Origin: Marivibrio halodurans
GTDB lineage: Bacteria; Pseudomonadota; Alphaproteobacteria; UBA8366; Aestuariispiraceae
NCBI RefSeq assembly: GCF_017963645.1
Contig: NZ_JAGMWN010000002.1
Span: 452,547 to 516,546 of the forward strand
Direction of reading: 5' to 3'
Length of the DNA stretch: 64,000 nt
In this document: one piece after another, positions 20,991 through 31,872 of the stretch
Position numbering within the stretch: position 1 is the stretch's first letter
Layout: each line of letters opens with the position of its first letter
Notes under the pieces: model-generated
What the model was told of the DNA's origin: nothing
Database searches by the model: none
The model's input: the letters and a program-made list of their open reading frames with translations, nothing else
Translations under genes and position numbers: made by a program

Positions 20991-22382
20991 TTACCGCTCC
21001 AACGCCTTCACGATGTCCTCGCACATCTTCTTGGCGTCGCCGAAGAGCATGGTGGTGTTGTCGCGGAAGAACAGCTCGTTCTGCACGCCGGCATAGCCGG
21101 GCGACATGGAGCGTTTCACGAACAGCACCTGCTCCGCCTCCTCGACATTGAGGATCGGCATGCCGTAGATCGGCGAGGCTTGGTCGGTCTTGGCGGCCGG
21201 GTTGGTGACGTCGTTCGCGCCGATGACGAAGACCACGTCGGTGCTGGAGAAGTCGCGGTTGATCTCCTCCAGTTCCAGCACGTCGTCGTAATCGACATTG
21301 GCTTCCGCCAGCAGCACGTTCATATGTCCCGGCATGCGGCCCGCGACCGGGTGAATGGCATAGCGTACCTGCGCGCCGTTCGACTTCAGCAGTTCCGCCA
21401 TCTCGCGCAGCGCGTGCTGCGCCTGGGCCACGGCCATGCCGTAGCCGGGGACGATGATAACGCTTTCCGCCTGCTTCATCATGAAAGCCGCGTCCTCCGG
21501 CCCGCCGGACTTGACCGGCCGGTCGTCGTCGCCCGCGGGGCCGGCGCCTCCGCCGCTCTCGCCGCCGAAGCCGCCCAGGATCACGTTGAAGATCGATCGG
21601 TTCATGCCCTTGCACATGATGTAGCTGAGGATCGCGCCCGAGGCGCCGACCAGCGCGCCGGTGATGATCAGCGCCGTGTTGGCCAGCGTGAAGCCGATGC
21701 CGCAGGCCGCCCAGCCGGAATAGCTGTTTAGCATCGAGACGACGACCGGCATGTCCGCCCCGCCGATCGGCAGGATGAGGAGCAGGCCGATCGCGAAGCT
21801 CAGCAGCACGATGGCCCAGAATACCCAGGGCTCCTGCACCATGCAGAACCAGACGACCAAGCCCAGCAACAACAGGCCGAGCGCGGCGTTCAGCAGATGC
21901 TGCCCCGGAAAGACCAGCGGCTTGGAGCCGAAGACGCCCTGCAGCTTGCCGAAGGCGACGACCGAGCCGGTGAAGGTCACGGCGCCGATGGCGGTGCCGA
22001 GGCTCATCTCGATCAGCGAGGCGACGGCGATGTGCCCGGCCGTGCCGATATCGTAGGCGCCCGGATTGTAGAAGGCGGCGGCGGCCACGAAGACCGCGGC
22101 CAAGCCTACCAGGCTATGGAAGGCCGCGACGAGTTGCGGCAGGGCGGTCATCACGATCTTCTTGGCGATCACCGCGCCGATCACGCCGCCGATGACGATG
22201 CCGGCGATGATCCATTCATAGCTGACCACGTTCGGCATCAGGATCGTGGTGATGACGGCGATGGCCATGCCGGCCATGCCAAAGCGATTGCCGTTCCGGG
22301 CGCTTTCCGGATGGCTGAGGCCGCGCAATGCCATGATGAAGCAGATTGCGGCGACGAGGTAGGCGAATCCAGCCCACTGCAT
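20991..22382 (-). CDS. pntB: Proton-translocating NAD(P) transhydrogenase subunit beta
   Basis: The 463-residue subunit carries most of the proton channel and the NADP(H)-binding domain III. Eight or nine transmembrane helices occupy about 1-265. The soluble C-terminal domain has the dinucleotide fold GYGMAVAQAQ and the family segments AIHPVAGRMPGHMNVLLAEA and DVVFVIGANDVTNPAA. It uses the proton gradient to make NADPH from NADH. It lies 24 bases after pntAB and ends the operon at the terminator. Confidence 0.96.
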   Translation of the reverse strand: MQWAGFAYLVAAICFIMALRGLSHPESARNGNRFGMAGMAIAVITTILMPNVVSYEWIIAGIVIGGVIGAVIAKKIVMTALPQLVAAFHSLVGLAAVFVAAAAFYNPGAYDIGTAGHIAVASLIEMSLGTAIGAVTFTGSVVAFGKLQGVFGSKPLVFPGQHLLNAALGLLLLGLVVWFCMVQEPWVFWAIVLLSFAIGLLLILPIGGADMPVVVSMLNSYSGWAACGIGFTLANTALIITGALVGASGAILSYIMCKGMNRSIFNVILGGFGGESGGGAGPAGDDDRPVKSGGPEDAAFMMKQAESVIIVPGYGMAVAQAQHALREMAELLKSNGAQVRYAIHPVAGRMPGHMNVLLAEANVDYDDVLELEEINRDFSSTDVVFVIGANDVTNPAAKTDQASPIYGMPILNVEEAEQVLFVKRSMSPGYAGVQNELFFRDNTTMLFGDAKKMCEDIVKALER

Positions 22383-22406
22383 GGCTTAGCTCCCTTCCGT
22401 GTGCCG

Positions 22407-22832
22407 TTACTTCTGCTTCTTCCTGAACATCCCCAGCATCCGGTTCGTTACCAGGAAGCCGCCGAAGATGTTCACGCTGGCGAGCACGATCGCCACGAAG
22501 CCGAAAATCTTGGAAATGTCCGACCCTTCCGGGCCGGCCGCGATCAGCGCCCCGACGATGATCACCGACGAGATCGCGTTGGTGACACCCATCAAGGGCG
22601 AGTGCAGCGCGGGCGTCACCGACCAGACCACGTAATAGCCGACGAAGCAGGCCAGCACGAAGGCGGTGAAGAGAAAGATGAACGGCGTGTGACCGCCGCC
22701 GGCGGCCGCGGCCTCGGCCGCGGGCTGCGCCATCTGGGCCGCCTGGGAGGCCAGTTCCCCCGCCTTCTCGGCGAGTGTCCGGGCCTCCTCCTGCAGGCTC
22801 TGCGCCTGCTGTAAAAGCTGCTGCTTGTCCAT
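22407..22832 (-). CDS. pntAB: Proton-translocating NAD(P) transhydrogenase subunit alpha part 2
   Basis: The 141-residue membrane domain (dII of alpha) is encoded separately, as in Rhodospirillum rubrum. About 50 N-terminal residues form an Ala/Gln-rich coiled segment; then come three transmembrane helices ([33 protein letters not shown] and the [17 protein letters not shown] region). It has the family sequence [13 protein letters not shown]. It lies four bases after pntAA. Confidence 0.95.
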   Translation of the reverse strand: MDKQQLLQQAQSLQEEARTLAEKAGELASQAAQMAQPAAEAAAAGGGHTPFIFLFTAFVLACFVGYYVVWSVTPALHSPLMGVTNAISSVIIVGALIAAGPEGSDISKIFGFVAIVLASVNIFGGFLVTNRMLGMFRKKQK

Positions 22833-22836
22833 CGCC

Positions 22837-24252
22837 TCAGCCCTCCTTGCTGCTGTCGGCGTCGCCGGCGCTGTCGGTGGCGTTCGTCGTCTTGCTCACC
22901 GCGCCCGCCGGGGCCTTCGTTTCCTGCCCGGCGCCGGCGGCCGCATCCGGCTTGGCCGGCTCTGGCTGCTTGGTCTCGGCCGACTTCGCCGCCGATGCTT
23001 TTGACGAGGTCTTCTTGGCGGTCGATTTCTTGGCCGCGCCCTTCTTCGCGCCGGTCTTCTTCGCGCCGGCCTTCTTGGCGGATGCTTTCTTGCCCGTCGG
23101 TTCCTTGCCCGTCGTCTTCGCGGCATCGGACACGCGCTCATGGACGATCCTACCGCCTTCGCAAACCAGCGTGCCCTGCACGACCTGATCCTCGTGATCG
23201 ATCTTGAGCGCCTTGGTCTCCTTGTCGATCAGGGGGGTGAGGAAATTGAGCAGGTTGCGCGCGAAAAGCTGGCTCGTCGCCTCGGCAAGGCGGCTGGGGA
23301 CGTTCGGATGGCCGATAAGCGTCACGCCGTGCTTCTCCACCACCTTGCCGAATTCGGTCAGCGGGCAGTTGCCGCCGCTTTCCGCCGCGAGATCGACGAT
23401 CACCGCGCCCGGCTTCATCGACTTCACATGATCCTCGGTGACCAGCACCGGCGCCTTGCGGCCCGGAATCTGGGCGGTGGTGATCACGATATCCATCTTC
23501 TGGATTTCCTTCGCGATCAGGTCCGCCTGCTGCTTCTTGTAGTCGTCCGACATCTCCTTGGCGTAACCGCCGTCGGCCTGCGCCTGCTGGAACTCCTCGT
23601 TCTCGACCGCCAGGAACTTGCCGCCCAGCGATTCGACCTGCTCCTTGGTGTCGGGCCGCACGTCGGTGGCATGGACCACGGCGCCCAGGCGCTTCGCGGT
23701 GGCGATCGCCTGCAGCCCGGCGACGCCGACGCCCATGACGAAGACATTGGCCGGATTGATGCGGCCGGCCGCCGTCGACATCATCGGCAGCGCGCGCGGG
23801 AAATACTGAACCGCGTCCAGCACCGCCTTGTAACCCGCCATGTTCGCCTGGCTGGAGAGGATGTCCATGGATTGCGCGCGGGTGATGCGCGGCACCAGTT
23901 CCATGGCGAAGAGGCGCACGCCCTTTTCCGCCAGTTGCGTCATCAACGCCGGCTCGGTCAGCGCGTTCGCCTGGCAGAGCAGGGTCTGCCCCTTGGCGAA
24001 GAGGCCGATCTCCTCCGCCGTCGGACGCTGGATCTTCAGGACCACGTCGGCGCCCTTGACGGTGGCGGCGGGATCCTTGGCGATCCTGGCGCCCGCCTCC
24101 TCGAAGGCCGTATCATGCAGGGCCGCGCCCGTGCCGGCCCCCGTCTCGATCGTGACCTCGCAGCCCAGATCGATGAATTTCTTAACGCTGTCGGGCGAGG
24201 CGGCGACGCGCAACTCGTGCGCTCGCCGCTCCTTTAGAATGGCGATCTTCAT
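22837..24252 (-). CDS. pntAA: NAD(P) transhydrogenase subunit alpha part 1 with Lys/Ala-rich tail
   Basis: This soluble NAD(H)-binding subunit (domain I) exchanges hydride with pntB-bound NADP. The alanine dehydrogenase/PNT fold covers about 1-375, with [10 protein letters not shown] at the start, the nucleotide segment [20 protein letters not shown] and [14 protein letters not shown]. Unusually, residues 381-471 form an added low-complexity tail. It begins with repeated AKK/GKK units (381-428, histone-H1-like) and then turns Pro/Ala-rich and acidic. Family members usually end near 375-385. It is first in the operon with pntAB and pntB. Confidence 0.94.
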   Translation of the reverse strand: MKIAILKERRAHELRVAASPDSVKKFIDLGCEVTIETGAGTGAALHDTAFEEAGARIAKDPAATVKGADVVLKIQRPTAEEIGLFAKGQTLLCQANALTEPALMTQLAEKGVRLFAMELVPRITRAQSMDILSSQANMAGYKAVLDAVQYFPRALPMMSTAAGRINPANVFVMGVGVAGLQAIATAKRLGAVVHATDVRPDTKEQVESLGGKFLAVENEEFQQAQADGGYAKEMSDDYKKQQADLIAKEIQKMDIVITTAQIPGRKAPVLVTEDHVKSMKPGAVIVDLAAESGGNCPLTEFGKVVEKHGVTLIGHPNVPSRLAEATSQLFARNLLNFLTPLIDKETKALKIDHEDQVVQGTLVCEGGRIVHERVSDAAKTTGKEPTGKKASAKKAGAKKTGAKKGAAKKSTAKKTSSKASAAKSAETKQPEPAKPDAAAGAGQETKAPAGAVSKTTNATDSAGDADSSKEG

Positions 24253-24578
24253 GGTGCGTCCGTTCGCGAGGCTATGCCGTGGCGCCCCGTCCCTTATCTG
24301 CCGTTGTTCGTCGGCGGCCCGATGGTCGGGTGCCCTCGATGATGTTCCTCGGGTCGCGCGGCTTGTTGGCCGGCCCGACCGTCGTAATAGAGTTTACTCC
24401 CTCCCGAGCCTATCCCGTTAGGGCGGCGTAATGGCAAGAAGTTAATTAAGGGCTTCGCGCGCATGTGCCAAGGGGGTGGCGGAAAAAAGGCGACAATAGG
24501 GCACGGAGAAGCCGTACGCGTCGTACGTGCCGAGAGGGCGGGCGGCATGGGGCGCGGGGGGGATTGGCCCACCTTGCG
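24253..24578. other. Intergenic region between pntAA and the UbiB-like gene
   Basis: 326 bases with no supported gene. An AT-richer patch (about 24380-24450, including TTAATTAA) is the likeliest place for the pntAA promoter, which reads leftward. No terminator for the incoming UbiB-side transcript is evident, as that gene is also on the minus strand and ends at 24579. Confidence 0.4.
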
Positions 24579-25913
24579 TCAGGATGAAAGCCCCACCGTT
24601 CGCAGCGCTTCCGCTTGCCGTGCCTCCAGCCGCTTCGGATCGAAATCGGCGATCAGATCGTGGAACATCCGGTGCCAGTTTATCTCGGCCCTGAGATGCA
24701 TGAAGACCGATCCGAGCCCGATCGCCGCGCGGTCCATCAGGACGAACTCCCGGGGCGGTTCGACCCCGCCGACGCGTTTCAACTCCTTGTGCACCTTGGC
24801 CGCGACCTCCGCGCCGTAGCGACCGGATTCCTGATCCTGGATTCGTTGCACCGAGTCCTGCATCAAGGGCTTATAGAGAAAGCGGGCCCAGATATTCAGA
24901 ATTTCCAACAAATCATGGTCGATCCTCTCGAATCCCCAGCATTCGTACGCGTACACGGCTCGCTCCATGTCGTCCTGGTCGAGCGCGTGATAGAGTTCGA
25001 TGACCCCTTCCACGAAGCGGGCGGGGAAGATTCGGATGCAGCCAAAGTCCAGCAGGTTGATGCCGAAATCGTCGCGCACCTGATAATTGCCCATGTGCGG
25101 ATCGCCGTGGATCACGCCGTAATAATAGAAGGGCGTGTACCAGGCCTTGAACATCGATCGGGCGATGGCGTTGCGCGTCTCCGGCTCGGCGTCCCGGAAA
25201 TCCATCAGCGGCCTGCCGGAGAGCCAATGCATGGTCAGCAGCCGTTTGGTGCAGAGGTCCGGCACCGTGGTCGGGACCGTAACCTCCGGCACGTCCGCCA
25301 GCATCAGGTCGTAGAGCGCGATGGCGCGGGCCTCGCGCTCGTAATCCAGTTCCTCGCGCAGCCGTTCGGAGAGTTCCTCATAGATGCGGCGGGTGGAAAT
25401 CGCGTCGTCATAGCGCTTATAGATCGAGAAGATCAGCTTGAGTTGCTTCAGGTCGCTTTCGATCGCCGATCCCATCTCCGGATATTGCAGTTTGCAGGCG
25501 ACCGGCGTGTCGTCCTCCAGCCATGCCTTGTGCACTTGGCCGAGGGAGGCGGCGTGCGCGGCATCGCGCTCGAAGCGCTTGAAACGGGTCTGCCACTTCT
25601 CTCCCAGCTCGCCCCGCATTCGGCGGCGCACGAAGGGGAAGCCCATCGGCGGCGCGTTGGTCTGGAGTTGGCGCAGCTCGTCCGCATATTCCGTCGGGAT
25701 CGCGTCGGGAATGGTGGCCAGGATCTGCGCCACCTTCATTACCGGCCCCTTGAGGCCGCCCAGCGCCTGGGTCAGTTCGGCCGCGTATTTCGAATTGTCG
25801 AGCGTGCGCCCCAGATAGCGCGACGCGCCCAGCCGCGCGCCGATCCCCGCCATGGCGGTGCCGACGCGGGCATAGCGCTTGGCCTGGCCGTAGAATGTGT
25901 TTTCATCCGTCAT
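24579..25913 (-). CDS. ABC1/AarF/UbiB-family atypical kinase
   Basis: A 444-residue protein of the UbiB family, whose members have kinase-like folds and are linked to ubiquinone biosynthesis or lipid handling. It shows the N-terminal KxGQ-like segment (GPVMKVAQIL), PPMGF, the signature ASLGQVHKA, the catalytic-loop motif GDPHMGNY and the metal-binding LLDFGCIR. It lacks the C-terminal transmembrane pair of E. coli UbiB, so it is closer to the soluble AarF/ADCK branch. No Shine-Dalgarno is clear before the ATG. Confidence 0.85.
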   Translation of the reverse strand: MTDENTFYGQAKRYARVGTAMAGIGARLGASRYLGRTLDNSKYAAELTQALGGLKGPVMKVAQILATIPDAIPTEYADELRQLQTNAPPMGFPFVRRRMRGELGEKWQTRFKRFERDAAHAASLGQVHKAWLEDDTPVACKLQYPEMGSAIESDLKQLKLIFSIYKRYDDAISTRRIYEELSERLREELDYEREARAIALYDLMLADVPEVTVPTTVPDLCTKRLLTMHWLSGRPLMDFRDAEPETRNAIARSMFKAWYTPFYYYGVIHGDPHMGNYQVRDDFGINLLDFGCIRIFPARFVEGVIELYHALDQDDMERAVYAYECWGFERIDHDLLEILNIWARFLYKPLMQDSVQRIQDQESGRYGAEVAAKVHKELKRVGGVEPPREFVLMDRAAIGLGSVFMHLRAEINWHRMFHDLIADFDPKRLEARQAEALRTVGLSS

Positions 25914-25990
25914 GGGGATGCATGGCTCCTCGCTCCTGTCCCCCCGATACGTATGATCCGGCCCACAGGTTCAACAGGGCAGGGGCCGAT

Positions 25991-26824
25991 TCAGGCGAAA
26001 CCGCATTCCGCCAGCCATCGCGCCAGACGCCCGGCGGTCACATGCGCGTCGCGGCCCAGCATCATGCCATGGCCGATGCCCGGCAGGATATCCGCACGGC
26101 TGCCGAGCGCGCGGCCCGTCGCGCGGACATAGGCGGGCGGGATCAGCGCATCCTTCTCCGCCCCCAGGACCAGGGTCGGGACCAGCCCGGCGATCGCGGC
26201 CGCGTCGATCCGCGCGGTGCTGTTGAGTTCAAGCACCGCGCGCCGGCTCTCGCCGTTCATGCGGGCATAGTAGATGGCGGCGGCCCCGTCCGGCGTATCG
26301 GGCGTGAAGAGCGCGGTCTTGAGCGTGCGCAGATTGGTGGCGCTCGGATGGCCACCCTGGATTTGGCTGATCTCGTAGAAGAGATTCGGCTGGAAGGTCA
26401 TCATGCTGAGGCTCGCCCCCCAAAGTCCGCCGGGCGGCACGGAGGCGAGCAATGCCAGCCCCGCCACCCGGGCGGGCCCGGCCTCCTGCAGATAGCGCAT
26501 GGCGACGAACCCGCCCATGGAATGGCCCACCAGGATCGGCGGCCGGTCCATGTCCGCGATCACGGAGGAGAGATCGCGGACATAATCCGCGATCCCGAAT
26601 TCGTCGAGTGTCGAGCGCCCACCGCTCTCCCCATGGCCACGGAAGGAGAAAGCGGTGCAATCCCACCCCTGGGTCGCGAAGCCGGGCAGGAAGCTTTCCG
26701 ACCAGCACCACGCCCCGGCGAAGGCGCCATGAAGGAACAGCAATGGCGTCTCATGCGCCGGCATCCCTTCGGGTGAACGCGCGCGCAGGACCTCCAACCC
26801 GATCTCCCCACCTGCATCGGGCAT
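25991..26824 (-). CDS. Alpha/beta hydrolase
   Basis: The 277-residue hydrolase has an oxyanion segment FLHGAFAGAW, the nucleophile elbow VGHSMGG, a late acid in LVLGAEKDALIPP and the catalytic histidine in LPGIGHGMML. The substrate is unknown; the fold covers esterases, lipases and lactonases. The start at 26824 (MPDAGG) is preferred because its ATG overlaps the TGA of the upstream peptidase gene by one base (TGATG), indicating coupled translation. Confidence 0.85.
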   Translation of the reverse strand: MPDAGGEIGLEVLRARSPEGMPAHETPLLFLHGAFAGAWCWSESFLPGFATQGWDCTAFSFRGHGESGGRSTLDEFGIADYVRDLSSVIADMDRPPILVGHSMGGFVAMRYLQEAGPARVAGLALLASVPPGGLWGASLSMMTFQPNLFYEISQIQGGHPSATNLRTLKTALFTPDTPDGAAAIYYARMNGESRRAVLELNSTARIDAAAIAGLVPTLVLGAEKDALIPPAYVRATGRALGSRADILPGIGHGMMLGRDAHVTAGRLARWLAECGFA

Positions 26825-28629
26825 CAGAAGGTCGCTTCCAACTCGTCGATGAAGCGTTCGATGACGCCGAGCCCCTGGTTCCAAAAGGCGGGGTCGGACG
26901 CGTCGAGGCCGAAGGGCGCCAGCAGGTCCTTGTGCCGGAGCGTCCCGCCGGCTTCCAGCATCGTCAGATACTTCTTCTGGAAATCCGGATGGCCGCCTTC
27001 ATAGAGGGCATAGAGAGAGTTCACCAGGCAATCGCCGAAGGCATAGGCATAGACATAGAAAGGCGAATGGATGAAATGCGGGATATAGGCCCAGAAATTG
27101 GCGTATTCCGCGCCGAAGCGGAAGGTGTCGCCAAGGCTCTCCCGACTACACTCCATCCAGATTTCGCCGATGCGGTCCGCCGTCAATTCACCGTCGCGCC
27201 GGGCGTCGTGGATTCGTCGTTCGAACTCGAAGAAGGCGATCTGGCGCACGACCGTGTTGATCATGTCCTCGATCTTGTTGGCCAGCAGCGCGCGCCGGCG
27301 CTTCGGATCCTCCGTCCCGGCCAGCATCGACTGGAAGGTCAGCATCTCGCCGAAGACGGAGGCCGTCTCCGCCAGCGTCAGCGGCGTATCCGCCATCAAT
27401 TGACCCTGTTTGCCGGCCAGGACCTGATGGACGCCGTGCCCCAGCTCATGGGCCAGCGTCATGACGTCCCGCGCCTTGCCCTTGAAGTTGAGCAGGAGAT
27501 AGGGATGCGCGCTCGGCACCGTCGGATGGGCGAAGGCGCCGCCGGCCTTGCCCGGGCGCGGGGGGGCGTCGATCCAGCCATTATCGAAGAAGCGCTTGCC
27601 CAGATCGGCCATGGCCGGGTCGAAGCGGCCATAGGCGGACAGCACGGTCTCGCGCGCCTGGTCCCATTCGATCGTGCGGTCGTCGTCCTGTGGCGGCGGG
27701 GCGAGGCGGTCCCAATAATCCAGTGTCTCCGCTCCCATCCAGCGGGCCTTCAGCTTGTAATAGCGGTGGGAGATGCGGGGATAGGCCTCGCGCACCGACT
27801 GGACCAGCGCATCGACCACCTCGTCCTCGACGAAATTGGCGAGGTTGCGGCTGGAAACCGGGCGGGCGAAGCCGCGCCAGCGATCCTCCACTTCCTTGTC
27901 CTTGGCCAGCGTATTGGTTATCAGGCTGAAAAGCTGGATGTTCTCCCCCAGCGTCTCGCCGAGGGAGCGGGCGGCGTCGCGGCGCACGCTTCCGTCCGGA
28001 TCGCTCATCAGGTGGAGGATGTCGGTGTTGGTCAGCATCTCTCCCCGATAGGGAAAGCGCAGTCCCGCCAGGGTCTGGTCGAACAGCCGCGTCCAGGCGC
28101 CGCGCCCCGCGACCGCCTTCTCCAGCAGCAGCTTCTCCATCTCGTCGTCGAGTTCGTATCCCCGCATCGCGCGGCTGTCACGGATCCAGGGGCGATAGTG
28201 GGCGAGCGCCGGGCTCTCCGCCAGCTTCGCCTCCAAGTCCTCCTCGTCGATCCGGTTGATTTCGAGTTGGAAGAACAGGAGCGTCGAACTGATCGCGTTC
28301 AGCCGCTCGATCGTGTTCTGATAGAAGCGTCCGACCTCCGGGTCGGAGACGTCGCCCGCATGCATCAGACCGGCATAGCTGCCGATCCGGCCCATGATCT
28401 CCTCGATCCGCTCATATTCCGCGACGGCCCCGGCCAGCGCATTGCCGTCGAGCTCGGCGAGCTTCCCCGCATGCGCCTCCGCGAAACGGCCGGCATCCTT
28501 CTCCAGCGCCTCGAAGTCGCGCGCCAGCGCGTCCGAGTCGACACCCGGGTACAGATCGTCCAAATTCCACAGGGGCAAGCCGTTCTCGTCCGTGGGAATT
28601 TCGCCGGATGCGGTGGCGGTATCGGGCAT
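26824..28629 (-). CDS. pepF: M3-family oligoendopeptidase (PepF type)
   Basis: This 601-residue cytoplasmic zinc peptidase degrades oligopeptides. The HExxH zinc site is in TLAHELGHGVHQ, and the third ligand region lies in the FGEMLTFQSML segment downstream. The N-terminal helical lid domain (about 1-200) is typical of PepF. The start MPDTATAS was chosen over a longer arginine-rich extension. It could feed on peptides brought in by the ABC importer of this window, but nothing local ties them together. It is coupled to the hydrolase gene downstream. Confidence 0.92.
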   Translation of the reverse strand: MPDTATASGEIPTDENGLPLWNLDDLYPGVDSDALARDFEALEKDAGRFAEAHAGKLAELDGNALAGAVAEYERIEEIMGRIGSYAGLMHAGDVSDPEVGRFYQNTIERLNAISSTLLFFQLEINRIDEEDLEAKLAESPALAHYRPWIRDSRAMRGYELDDEMEKLLLEKAVAGRGAWTRLFDQTLAGLRFPYRGEMLTNTDILHLMSDPDGSVRRDAARSLGETLGENIQLFSLITNTLAKDKEVEDRWRGFARPVSSRNLANFVEDEVVDALVQSVREAYPRISHRYYKLKARWMGAETLDYWDRLAPPPQDDDRTIEWDQARETVLSAYGRFDPAMADLGKRFFDNGWIDAPPRPGKAGGAFAHPTVPSAHPYLLLNFKGKARDVMTLAHELGHGVHQVLAGKQGQLMADTPLTLAETASVFGEMLTFQSMLAGTEDPKRRRALLANKIEDMINTVVRQIAFFEFERRIHDARRDGELTADRIGEIWMECSRESLGDTFRFGAEYANFWAYIPHFIHSPFYVYAYAFGDCLVNSLYALYEGGHPDFQKKYLTMLEAGGTLRHKDLLAPFGLDASDPAFWNQGLGVIERFIDELEATF

Positions 28630-28765
28630 GATCCTATATCTCCTGACCTGACGTGCCGGTCGAATATGGTCGAGGGGACCGGGCCCGGCAATGACCGAAA
28701 CGGTACGCGACCGACGAGGACGCCGGACGAACGGCGCCCATGGACCAGGGATCGAGGAAACGCGC

Positions 28766-30565
28766 ATGATCGATTATGGGGCGCTCCGCACCTTGCCGGA
28801 GCTGTTCTTCACCCAAGCCGACCGCTATGACGAGCGGCCCTATCTGATCGCGAAACGGGATGGAGTCTGGCGCGAACAAAGCTGGCGGGAGGTCGAGGCC
28901 CGCGTCGCCGGGTTCGCCGCCGCGCTGGACTCCTGGGGACTGGAATCCGGGGACCGGGTCGCCCTGGTGGCGGAGAACCGACCGGAATGGACCATCGCCG
29001 ACCTCGCCGTCATGGTGGCGGGCGGTGTCACCGTGCCGACCTACACGACCAACACGGTCGAGAACCATGTCCATGTGTTGCGCGATTCCGGCGCGCGGAT
29101 CGCGATCGTCTCGACCGGTCAACTCGCCCGGCGTCTGTTGCCGGCCTGCGTCGAGGCGGGGATCGACACGGTGATCGCGATGGAGCCGCTCGCCGAGGTG
29201 CCGGACAACATTACCGTCCATGATTTCGAAGCCATGGTGGCCCAACACCGGGGCGCCGAGGCGACGGCGCGCGCCCGGGCAAGGGCGGTGGAACCCGCGC
29301 GCTCCGACATGGCCTGCATCATCTATACGTCCGGTACCGGCGGCGCGCCGACCGGCGTGATGTTGAGTCATGGCAACATGATCTGCAACGTCATGGGCGC
29401 GGATCACTTCCTGCGCACGCTGCCCGGTTTGACGGAAGGGGAGGAAGTCTTCCTTTCCTTCCTGCCTCTCAGCCATTCCTACGAGCATACGGTCGGCCAG
29501 TTCATTCCAATGTCGATCGGCGCCCAGGTCTATTACGCGGAAAGCCTGGACCGGCTGGTTCAGAATATCGCGGAGGTGCGGCCGACGATCATGACCGCGG
29601 TGCCGCGTCTTTATGAATCGATCCGGGGGCGCGTGCTGCACGGCGCGGCCCAGGCTGGCGGCTTGAAGGAAAAGCTTCTGCACAAGGCCGTGGCGGTCGG
29701 AACCCGTCGTCACGACGGTACGATGACGCTATGCGACCGGCTGATCGATCCGGTCCTGACGAAGCTTGTCCGGCGCAAGGTCCAGGACCGTTTCGGCGGC
29801 CGGTTGAAGGCCTTCGTCTCCGGCGGGGCGCCGCTGAATCCCGATGTGGGGAAGTTCTTCATCGCGCTCGGGATGCGCGTGCTGCAGGGCTACGGCCAGA
29901 CGGAAAGCGCGCCCGTCGTCTCCGTCAATCTGCCGCACAACAACAAGCTCGACACCGTCGGCCCGCCGCTTAAGGGCGTGGAGGTCCGTATCGCGGAGGA
30001 TGGCGAGATCCTGGTGCGCGGCGAGCTCGTCATGCTCGGCTACTGGAACCAGCCTGAGAAATCGGCGGAGACCGTGAAGGACGGCTGGCTCCATACCGGG
30101 GATGTGGGCGAGTTGGACGATGAAGGCTATCTTCGCATCACCGACCGCAAGAAGGACATCATCGTCAATTCCGGTGGCGACAACGTCTCCCCCCAGCGGG
30201 TCGAGGGGGTGATGGCGCTGGCGCCGGAGATCGGTCAGATCATGGTCCATGGCGACAAGCGCCCGCATCTCGTCGGCCTCGTCGTGCCGGATGCGGAGTG
30301 GCTCGGGAACTGGGCGCGGGAGAACGGGAAGTCGAGTGGCGATCTCGCCGAGCTTTCGGACGATCCCGATCTTCACAAGGCGGTCGCGGCGGCGGTCGAG
30401 CGTTGCAACAAGGACCTTTCGGTGACCGAGAGGGTGCGCCGCGTGATCCTGGCGGAGGAGCCTTTCAGCGTGGAGAACGCGATGCTTACGCCTTCGATGA
30501 AGATCCGGCGCCACGTCATCAAGCAGCACTATCTGGACCGGCTGGAAGCGCTTTACGGGCGGTGA
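28766..30565 (+). CDS. AMP-forming long-chain acyl-CoA synthetase
   Basis: A 599-residue adenylate-forming ligase that should activate fatty acids to acyl-CoA through acyl-AMP. Family motifs are the P-loop YTSGTGGAPTG, GYGQTESAP, and the hinge/DRKKD segment GDVGELDDEGYLRITDRKKD followed by NSGGDNVSPQ. The P-loop normally ends PKG; here the lysine is threonine (Thr196). The ATG at 28766 follows GAGGAAA (28754-28760) by five bases; a start at 28691 is possible but has a weaker site. Confidence 0.9.
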   Translation: MIDYGALRTLPELFFTQADRYDERPYLIAKRDGVWREQSWREVEARVAGFAAALDSWGLESGDRVALVAENRPEWTIADLAVMVAGGVTVPTYTTNTVENHVHVLRDSGARIAIVSTGQLARRLLPACVEAGIDTVIAMEPLAEVPDNITVHDFEAMVAQHRGAEATARARARAVEPARSDMACIIYTSGTGGAPTGVMLSHGNMICNVMGADHFLRTLPGLTEGEEVFLSFLPLSHSYEHTVGQFIPMSIGAQVYYAESLDRLVQNIAEVRPTIMTAVPRLYESIRGRVLHGAAQAGGLKEKLLHKAVAVGTRRHDGTMTLCDRLIDPVLTKLVRRKVQDRFGGRLKAFVSGGAPLNPDVGKFFIALGMRVLQGYGQTESAPVVSVNLPHNNKLDTVGPPLKGVEVRIAEDGEILVRGELVMLGYWNQPEKSAETVKDGWLHTGDVGELDDEGYLRITDRKKDIIVNSGGDNVSPQRVEGVMALAPEIGQIMVHGDKRPHLVGLVVPDAEWLGNWARENGKSSGDLAELSDDPDLHKAVAAAVERCNKDLSVTERVRRVILAEEPFSVENAMLTPSMKIRRHVIKQHYLDRLEALYGR

Positions 30566-30683
30566 GGGAACGCGCCCGCCGGACCGGCGGCGCGATCCGT
30601 GCCCTGGCGTCACGACGCCTTGGCCATGAAAGGCGCGGGGTTCCATGATTTCAAACATTGCCCTTCCCGCGCACGCTCGTTAA

Positions 30684-31781
<1,098 letters not shown>

Positions 31782-31825
31782 GCCCCATGGGTTCGACCAT
31801 CCTTCCTTCGGGCGGGAATGGGAAA

Positions 31826-31851
31826 GGGGCGCTCCCGCGGGGGAGCGCCCC
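31826..31851. terminator. Bidirectional rho-independent terminator after ilvC
   Basis: An 11-bp perfect stem GGGGCGCTCCC/GGGAGCGCCCC with a 4-base loop is flanked by AAA and TTT. It separates ilvC from the convergent chemotaxis receptor gene and can serve both. Confidence 0.92.
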
Positions 31852-31872
31852 TTTCTTGCTTATTGATAAGTT

